A stretch of 57,135 bases of DNA from JBBRNH01 sp038230415 (GTDB taxonomy: Bacteria > Bacteroidota > Bacteroidia > Cytophagales > Spirosomataceae), in NCBI GenBank assembly GCA_038230415.1, contig JBBRNH010000029.1:1-57135 (forward strand). The letters are read 5' to 3'. Each line of letters opens with the position of its first letter. Position 1 is the stretch's first letter. The notes beneath the pieces were generated by a model, which saw nothing but the letters and a program-made list of their open reading frames with translations, was not told the origin of the DNA and made no database searches. Shown in pieces: positions 52,308 through 57,135 of this stretch. The translations under genes were made by a program, and so were the position numbers.

Positions 52308-53003
52308 TTAGTTTGATTTCTGTTTCACCGGCTTCAGGTACACGGTTTGCCGCTCGGCCAGCCAGTTGGATGTCAGCCCAACCACCCCAAAAATACGATC
52401 CCAGGTTCGCTCAAAACAGTGGGCCGCATCGGGGAGATGAGTCGAAATCGCTAATGCCCGTTCATAAAATTGGGATGGCCGTTGTTGGATTAAATCGCGA
52501 TGAACGGCAAACTGTGCGCCCAGTACAAAGGGGTAGGTTTCCGGCCCGTCGGTGCCAAACAGCGCACGGTGAAACCCTATCATGTCAAGGCCGCGCCCGT
52601 TGTCGTTTTTGCTCCAGGTCGTGAAGAGTCGTTGCCCCAGGCGGTTGTCGGTATCCACGATATGGCCCATCCACCGGAATAGATTACTGTCTGATTCGAT
52701 GATTCCCGTTGTTCCGATTTGGTCAGGATTGGCGGCAAAGGCCCGTAGTGAGTGGTGAAAATCAAAGGCATGGTCAAAGGGTTTGCCCTGGCAAAAAACC
52801 GTCCAGTCAGATAGTGTCTCGTAGCGGGTGGTGATATGGTGGAGGTAGGTGTGGGCTTCGCGTCCGGCGTTGTTGGGCAACAGAATAGCGTTCGGAGCCG
52901 GGCCGGGTTCGCCACTTTTGTCGTAAACCGTTTTCTGAATTTGATTTGGCACCTTTCGGAGCCAGTTCAGGTCTTCACGGTAGCGGGCAATAACGAGTTC
53001 CAT
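52308..53003 (-). CDS. DUF3431 domain-containing protein
   Basis: A 231-residue protein matching DUF3431, a family of GT-like fold also found in fungi: MELVIARYREDLNWLRKVP, PNNAGREAHTYLHHITTRYE, TVFCQGKPFDHAFDF and FVLGAQFAVHRDLIQQRP. No transmembrane segment. The function is unknown, possibly glycosyltransfer. It stands next to the degraded IS3 region on one side and a heptameric repeat on the other. Confidence 0.8.
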   Translation of the reverse strand: MELVIARYREDLNWLRKVPNQIQKTVYDKSGEPGPAPNAILLPNNAGREAHTYLHHITTRYETLSDWTVFCQGKPFDHAFDFHHSLRAFAANPDQIGTTGIIESDSNLFRWMGHIVDTDNRLGQRLFTTWSKNDNGRGLDMIGFHRALFGTDGPETYPFVLGAQFAVHRDLIQQRPSQFYERALAISTHLPDAAHCFERTWDRIFGVVGLTSNWLAERQTVYLKPVKQKSN

Positions 53004-53009
53004 TCTTTT

Positions 53010-53088
53010 AGTGGAAAGTTGTCAGTAGTCAGTGATTAGTTTATTCTGCGGCAGCAACTAATCACTCGCCACTAACCACTGACAACTC
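53010..53088. repeat. heptameric AGTNNNN repeat, inverted, overlapping xseA 3' end
   Basis: Plus-strand units AGTGGAA AGTTGTC AGTAGTC AGTGATT AGTTTAT are mirrored by minus-strand AGTTGTC AGTGGTT AGTGGCG AGTGATT. The mirrored arm encodes the last residues (ELSVVSGE) and stop of XseA. Confidence 0.7.
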
Positions 53089-54276
53089 AATGGTTCCATC
53101 GCCCAACTGCGCCCTCACCGCGTCGCCGGGCTGTAAATCAGTGGTTTGCCGCACAATGCGCCCCTTGTGCCAGAGCAGCGCGTAACCCCGGCGCAGGAGC
53201 CGGGCCGGGTCAGAGTAACTCACTTTCAGGCTCATTTCGTGCAGGGCCAACTGCTGATTGCGGATGTAGTTTTGGGTCACAAACTGTAGCCGGTCGGTTT
53301 CGCGGGCCAGGTCTTCGCGGGCATCGGCCAGCCGTTCCCGCGCCGACACCGTCAAGCGTTCGCGCAGGCGCAGACAACTGATTTCAAACTGCTCGTTTTG
53401 CTCGATCAGAAAAGCGGCTGCTTTGGTGGGCGTTTTCACGCTTTGGTGGCACAGTAAATCCGTAATGCTCACGTTGCGCTCATGACCAATACCCGCCAGC
53501 ACCGGAACGCCGAATCCGGCCACGGCCAGCCCCAGCATATAGGTATCGAACGAGCCAAAATCAAGCTGCGAGCCACCACCCCGCACCATCACAACGGCAT
53601 CATAAAGTTCAGACAAATCGGCTTCGTTGATCGCCCGAATCTTGTCTAACTGACTGCAAATGGACTTTTCGGCCCCAACGCCCTGCACCTGCGTCAGAAA
53701 TTCATCCACCACAAAATCGTAGCCAAAGGGGTTGTTGAGAAGTTCGTGCCGAAAGTCGCGCCAGCCATCCGAGCCGGGTGCGGCAATCAGGGCAATGCGC
53801 TGCCAGACCGCCGGGCGCGGCAGCAGTTGGTTAGCCGTAATATACTGGCCTTCATCCTGCCAAACCAGCGTTGGGTGTTCTTCACATAATCTCCGCAGCG
53901 TGGCATCGCGCTCCTGTTCGAGGTTGCCGAGGGTGTAGGCGTGGTCAATACCTGAAATTTCGAGCCGGATGCCATACGCCGGTTTGTAGCCAACCGACAC
54001 CCGCAGCAGCAATTGCAGGTTCCGGGCAAAGGCAATGCCCGTTGCCGTTTCAAACTCCCGAATCAGGTGGTGGCTTTGTCGCCAGATTACGGCTTCCATC
54101 TTGGCGCGGGTTTCCCGACCGTCGCGCTCCACGAGGGTCATAAAGCAGTAGCCCCGGTCGGGGTAGTTTTTGATGTCGCTCGTCTCGGCCAGCACCCACA
54201 GGGGCCGCCCGCCGAAGGCATCATCAATCACGGCTTCGAGAGCCAGAGCCAGGTCAGAAAGGCGAATGGGTTCCAT
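53062..54276 (-). CDS. xseA: exodeoxyribonuclease VII large subunit
   Basis: XseA (EC 3.1.11.6) is the catalytic subunit of exonuclease VII, which degrades single-stranded DNA. The 404-residue sequence has an N-terminal OB fold (PLWVLAETSDIKNYPDRGYCFMTLVE), the Exonuc_VII_L core (RIALIAAPGSDGWRDFRHEL, DAVVMVRGGGSQLDFGSFD, GIGHERNVSITDLLCHQSVKTPTKAAAFLI) and a coiled-coil C-terminal region. The small subunit gene xseB is not adjacent. The C-terminus is written by a heptameric repeat arm. Confidence 0.92.
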   Translation of the reverse strand: MEPIRLSDLALALEAVIDDAFGGRPLWVLAETSDIKNYPDRGYCFMTLVERDGRETRAKMEAVIWRQSHHLIREFETATGIAFARNLQLLLRVSVGYKPAYGIRLEISGIDHAYTLGNLEQERDATLRRLCEEHPTLVWQDEGQYITANQLLPRPAVWQRIALIAAPGSDGWRDFRHELLNNPFGYDFVVDEFLTQVQGVGAEKSICSQLDKIRAINEADLSELYDAVVMVRGGGSQLDFGSFDTYMLGLAVAGFGVPVLAGIGHERNVSITDLLCHQSVKTPTKAAAFLIEQNEQFEISCLRLRERLTVSARERLADAREDLARETDRLQFVTQNYIRNQQLALHEMSLKVSYSDPARLLRRGYALLWHKGRIVRQTTDLQPGDAVRAQLGDGTIELSVVSGE

Positions 54277-54281
54277 TTTTT

Positions 54282-54405
54282 AGTAGCAAGTGGCAAGTGG
54301 TCAGTGCAAGTGGCAAGTGATTCGGGCGGGGTGGCTCAACTCGGTCAGGCTCCTTTTGCGGTAGCTAACTAACCACTCGTCACTAACCACTAACCACTTG
54401 CTACT
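54282..54405. repeat. heptameric AGTNNNN repeat, inverted, between xseA and pheS
   Basis: AGTAGCA AGTGGCA AGTGGTC AGTGCA AGTGGCA AGTGATT (one unit lost a base) at 54282-54322 faces inverted units AGTAGCA AGTGGTT AGTGGTT AGTGACG AGTGGTT at 54366-54405. It fills most of the xseA-pheS gap. Confidence 0.7.
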
Positions 54406-54408
54406 GCT

Positions 54409-55449
54409 TCAGACTCCTTCAAACTGCCGCAAAAACCGCACGTCGTTTTCGGTATATAGCCGCAGGTCATTGACCACGTATTTGAGTTGGGTGATGCGCT
54501 CAACGCCCATGCCGAAGGCGAAGCCCGTGAACTCCTCCGGGTCAATGCCGCAGTTTGCCAGCACCTGCGGGTCAACCATGCCCGACCCGGCAATCTCCAC
54601 CCAGCCGCTGTGCTTGCAGATAGTACAGCCCACGCCATCACAAATCTGGCACGAGATGTCAATCTCCGCACTGGGTTCAGTAAACGGGAAATACGACGGG
54701 CGGAACCGGATTCGGGTGTCTTTGCTGAACATTTCTTTCACAAAGTGATAGAGCGTATCCTTCAAGTCTTTAAACCCTACATTGCGGTCAACATATAGGC
54801 CCTCGATCTGGTGAAACATACAGTGCGCCCGCGCCGAGATGGTCTCGTTGCGATACACCCGTCCCGGCATGATTGACCGAATAGGGGGGTTCTTGCCCTC
54901 CATCAGCCGGATTTGTACGTTCGAGGTGTGGGTTCTCAGCAGCATATCGTCGGAAGAAACCCCGGCTGACTTTTCCACGAAAAACGTATCCTGCATATCG
55001 CGGGCGGGGTGATTTTCGGGGAAGTTCAAGGCCCCGAAATTATACCAGTCCGAATCAATCTCCGGCCCGTCGGCCACGTTGAAGCCGATGCGCTCAAAAA
55101 TCTGGATGGCCCGCAGCCGCACGAGGTTCAGCGGGTGTTGGGTGCCGGTCAGGCCGGGTGGGTTGGGCAGCGTCAGATCGAGCGCGGTTTGGCTGTTGGT
55201 GGCCTGTTGCGTGGCTTCGACGCGGGCCGTGAACTGCTCAAAACGTTCCTGCACGGCGTTTTTCAGCCCGTTGAGTGCCTGCCCAACGGCCCGGCGGTCT
55301 TCAGCGGCAACGGTTTTCAATTCCTCGAACAAACCACCGACCACCCCTTTCTTGCTGATAAATCGCAGCCGGAACTGCTCTAACTGTTCTTTCGAGTTGG
55401 CCTCGAACTGCTCTATTTCCTGATAAATCTGGTTGACTTTGTCCTGCAT
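54409..55449 (-). CDS. pheS: phenylalanine-tRNA ligase alpha subunit
   Basis: PheS (EC 6.1.1.20) is the catalytic subunit of phenylalanyl-tRNA synthetase. The product has an N-terminal coiled coil, HPLNLVRLRAIQIFERIGF, ENHPARDMQDTFFVE, motif 2 RVYRNETISARAHCMFHQIEGLYVD, FRPSYFPFTEPSAEIDISC and motif 3 GFAFGMGVERITQLKY. A -7 box (55472-55479) would start transcription near 55465, so ATG 55449 (MQDKVNQIYQ) is preferred over 55464. An extra cysteine cluster (CQICDGVGCTICKHSGW) fits the Bacteroidota type. pheT is not adjacent. Confidence 0.95.
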   Translation of the reverse strand: MQDKVNQIYQEIEQFEANSKEQLEQFRLRFISKKGVVGGLFEELKTVAAEDRRAVGQALNGLKNAVQERFEQFTARVEATQQATNSQTALDLTLPNPPGLTGTQHPLNLVRLRAIQIFERIGFNVADGPEIDSDWYNFGALNFPENHPARDMQDTFFVEKSAGVSSDDMLLRTHTSNVQIRLMEGKNPPIRSIMPGRVYRNETISARAHCMFHQIEGLYVDRNVGFKDLKDTLYHFVKEMFSKDTRIRFRPSYFPFTEPSAEIDISCQICDGVGCTICKHSGWVEIAGSGMVDPQVLANCGIDPEEFTGFAFGMGVERITQLKYVVNDLRLYTENDVRFLRQFEGV

Positions 55450-55471
55450 CATAATCGGTTGCATTGGTCGG

Positions 55472-55479
55472 CAAAGATA
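55472..55479 (-). promoter_or_regulatory. -7 box of pheS
   Basis: The minus strand reads TATCTTTG, an exact TAnnTTTG match, 22 bp before ATG 55449. It argues against the more upstream start codon. Confidence 0.55.
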
Positions 55480-55805
55480 ACCAATCGGGCCGACTGCCGA
55501 CCTGCCTGCCGGGGTTGGCAAGTCGGTTGGGGTAATATTTACCCAGTTTGATGAAATAAAACCCCACACAACTGGCCCAGCCCCTCGTGCGCCATAGTCT
55601 CGGTGATCGGCAGTAAGTTACTGATAAACAGGCAGTAAGGTAGTTTTCAATTGAATTTGTAGCTTGGTTTTCGCCTTGGGTCTGGTTCTTGCCCATTGAC
55701 CCAATACAACTGCTATGACCCGGTTTGCCACGAAGTTGCCCAACCGAGTCATATTCAGAGAGTAACTTAAGCGTTCACCCCCAAACAGTATAAACTCACG
55801 TCGCT
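55480..55805. other. gene-free spacer between divergent pheS and lytTR gene
   Basis: About 325 bp with no convincing ORF, repeat or RNA. It contains short direct motifs GCCGAC/GCCGACC near 55490-55505. It probably carries the promoters of both genes. Confidence 0.4.
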
Positions 55806-56237
55806 ATGAACTCAATGATGACCGAATCTATCTTCGACACAATGATGATGCCGCTCCCCAAGCCCGTCGAAAAAAATGCGGCTACAAGCGGAATGCAGAA
55901 GTTGCTCATTCCATTTTACGACCGCAAACGCACGGTATCGGTAGATGAAATTGTGCGGCTCGAAGGCTCTGGTAACTACACAAACTTCTTCCTGAAAGAT
56001 GGAACGCGGATGCTGGTTTCGCGCACACTGAAAGAGTACGAAACATTGCTCGATGATGGCGCGTTTGTGCGGGTTCACAAATCGTGCATCGTCAACCTCG
56101 AATTTGTCCGTAAATTCTTCGTCAAAAAAGAAGGTGAGCTTGAACTGGCCGACGGCCAACAGGTTAAAATTTCACGTCGCCGGGCGCAGGTCTTTATTGA
56201 TCGCATGAACAATTTCAAACCCGTAGCAGTGAGTTAA
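55806..56237 (+). CDS. LytTR family DNA-binding protein without receiver domain
   Basis: A 143-residue protein with an N-terminal unstructured, Met-rich tail (about 35 residues) and one LytTR DNA-binding domain: VSVDEIVRLEGSGNYTNFFLKDG, RTLKEYETLL, FVRVHKSCIVNLEFVRKF and ISRRRAQVFIDRM. There is no response-regulator receiver domain. Stand-alone LytTR proteins in Bacteroidota are constitutive or small-molecule-regulated activators. It lies 6 bp before the DUF3891 gene, so they may be co-transcribed. Confidence 0.88.
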   Translation: MNSMMTESIFDTMMMPLPKPVEKNAATSGMQKLLIPFYDRKRTVSVDEIVRLEGSGNYTNFFLKDGTRMLVSRTLKEYETLLDDGAFVRVHKSCIVNLEFVRKFFVKKEGELELADGQQVKISRRRAQVFIDRMNNFKPVAVS

Positions 56238-56243
56238 TTCATC

Positions 56244-56966
56244 ATGATTGTTCATCCTACTAACAATGGCTGGAGGATTATCCATCAACAGGCACATGGC
56301 TTGCTGGCTTTTCAGATTGCTACTCACTGGCAGACCCATAAACGACCGCTGTATTGGTTTGAGACCCTGACTGCCTTAGTCGAACACGACGATGGGCAGG
56401 ACCCCTTCGAGGGTAAAAATCACATCTCCGACGCGGGTGCGCCTTTTCGGTTTGAACCGTATTCGGTGAATCAGTGCCACCAAATGGTCGACATTGCCCT
56501 GAAAAAGAGCCGCTGGAATGCCCTCATGGTATCGCACCATGCCTCGTTTCTGTATGAGGTTAAACGGGGTGAAGACCCGGCCTTAGACGCGTTTCTGGAT
56601 CAGCAGAAAGAGAACCAGAAAAAGTGGCGCAAAGAATACAGGGCAACCCAAAAAGAAGTAGCGTATGCCTACGATCTGCTGCAATGGTGCGACGCGCTGT
56701 CGTTGATTCTGTGTTTGGAGAAATTGCCGTCTGAGGAGCGGATGCTCGAAATCAGCAAAGACCCCGATGGTACGGCCAACTTCATTTCTAAGCGCAAGGC
56801 CGACAAATCATTGTGTGTTGATCCCTGGCCCTTCGATGTGGATGAGTTCAGCGTACACGTTGAAGTTTATCCCCTGAATCAGTTGAGTTTCAAGGACGAC
56901 AATGAACTCTACAACGCCACCAATAACGCGCCGGTCGAGATTCGGGAGTGGGTATTCAGGAAGTAG
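56244..56966 (+). CDS. DUF3891 family protein
   Basis: A 240-residue protein of DUF3891: IIHQQAHGLLAFQIATHW, LVEHDDGQDPF, LMVSHHASFLYEVKRG and YDLLQWCDALSLILCLEKLP. The conserved histidines and aspartates suggest an HD-like metal site, but no activity is established. Probably transcribed with the upstream LytTR gene. Confidence 0.82.
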   Translation: MIVHPTNNGWRIIHQQAHGLLAFQIATHWQTHKRPLYWFETLTALVEHDDGQDPFEGKNHISDAGAPFRFEPYSVNQCHQMVDIALKKSRWNALMVSHHASFLYEVKRGEDPALDAFLDQQKENQKKWRKEYRATQKEVAYAYDLLQWCDALSLILCLEKLPSEERMLEISKDPDGTANFISKRKADKSLCVDPWPFDVDEFSVHVEVYPLNQLSFKDDNELYNATNNAPVEIREWVFRK

Positions 56967-56982
56967 TCGGGGTTTAGGAAAA

Positions 56983-57038
56983 CGGCGGATTTACGAAAAC
57001 GGCAGGGCGAGCTGGCAAACTATTTCGTAAATTCGCCG
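56983..57038. repeat. inverted repeat between DUF3891 and ygiQ-like genes
   Basis: CGGCGGATTTACGAAA (56983-56998) and TTTCGTAAATTCGCCG (57023-57038) are reverse complements with one mismatch across a 24-nt loop. No T-run follows. Confidence 0.6.
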
Positions 57039-57066
57039 ATCTTTCAGCAGAACACGACATAAACTA

Positions 57067-57135
57067 ATGATTGAACGCCCAATTACCCACTGGTTGCCTT
57101 TAACGAAAGAGGAAGTCGAAAAACGCGGCTGGGAC
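57067..57135 (+). CDS. YgiQ family radical SAM protein, N-terminal 23 codons (cut by window end)
   Basis: The frame from ATG 57067 runs to the window end: MIERPITHWLPLTKEEVEKR followed by GWD. The LPLTKEEVEKRGWD pattern is the start of YgiQ-type radical SAM proteins, which continue into DVILVTGDAYVDHPSFG. Only 23 residues are visible, so the call rests on this short match. Confidence 0.55.
   Translation, partial: MIERPITHWLPLTKEEVEKRGWD

Overview
The window looks like chromosomal DNA of a Bacteroidota bacterium of the Cytophagales, most probably Spirosomaceae (Spirosoma/Rudanella-like). The grounds are the GC-rich codon use, several promoter-like TAnnTTTG (-7) boxes ahead of genes, and the gene content: a Bacteroidota-type ECF sigma factor, a Wzi-like outer-membrane protein, a stand-alone LytTR regulator, a CHRD lipoprotein and a four-helix-bundle protein. 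I see no rRNA, tRNA or CRISPR array. About 50 protein genes are supported. The first (GMC oxidoreductase) and the last (YgiQ-like radical SAM) are cut by the window ends.

Layout. 1-9.8 kb: GMC oxidoreductase/MFS pair, ECF sigma factor, adenine deaminase carrying an in-frame palindromic insert, endonuclease/phosphatase-fold membrane protein, lipoprotein, small helical proteins, HtrA-like protease, fdhD. 9.8-18 kb: YdeP-type molybdopterin oxidoreductase, a probable beta-helix protein, GNAT, universal stress protein, aminotransferase, TMEM175-type channel, Wzi-like protein. 18-21 kb (minus): Fe-S assembly operon sufS-[toxin/antitoxin]-sufE-sufT-bacilliredoxin. 21-28 kb: DUF255 thioredoxin-domain protein, panD, flippase-like protein, a second toxin/antitoxin pair fused by overlap to rfaE2, YugP-type metallopeptidase, CHRD lipoprotein. 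28-38 kb: a cell-surface glycan locus with an orphan transketolase C-half, two paralogous polytopic membrane proteins (the second broken by a repeat insertion), acyltransferase, GT2, a UDP-galactopyranose-mutase-like flavoprotein and a SASA-type esterase. 38-46.6 kb: prmC, a four-helix-bundle gene between inverted repeats, moxR, and glgE plus maltokinase with a broken DUF6932 cassette between them, then Uma2 and SDR genes. 46.6-57 kb: TPR protein, Hsp20, trpF, MFS exporter, a decayed TlpA-like gene beside an IS3 remnant, DUF3431, xseA, pheS, LytTR, DUF3891 and the start of ygiQ.

The most distinctive feature is the density and variety of small palindromic or repeat elements. Some sit inside coding sequence: one in adenine deaminase and two in one membrane protein. 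Others supply the last codons and stop of genes (DUF255 protein, XseA, TrpF). A degenerate heptameric AGTNNNN repeat recurs between genes at five or more places. Two RelE/ParE modules and one nucleotidyltransferase-like DUF6932 cassette sit inside housekeeping operons with almost no spacing.
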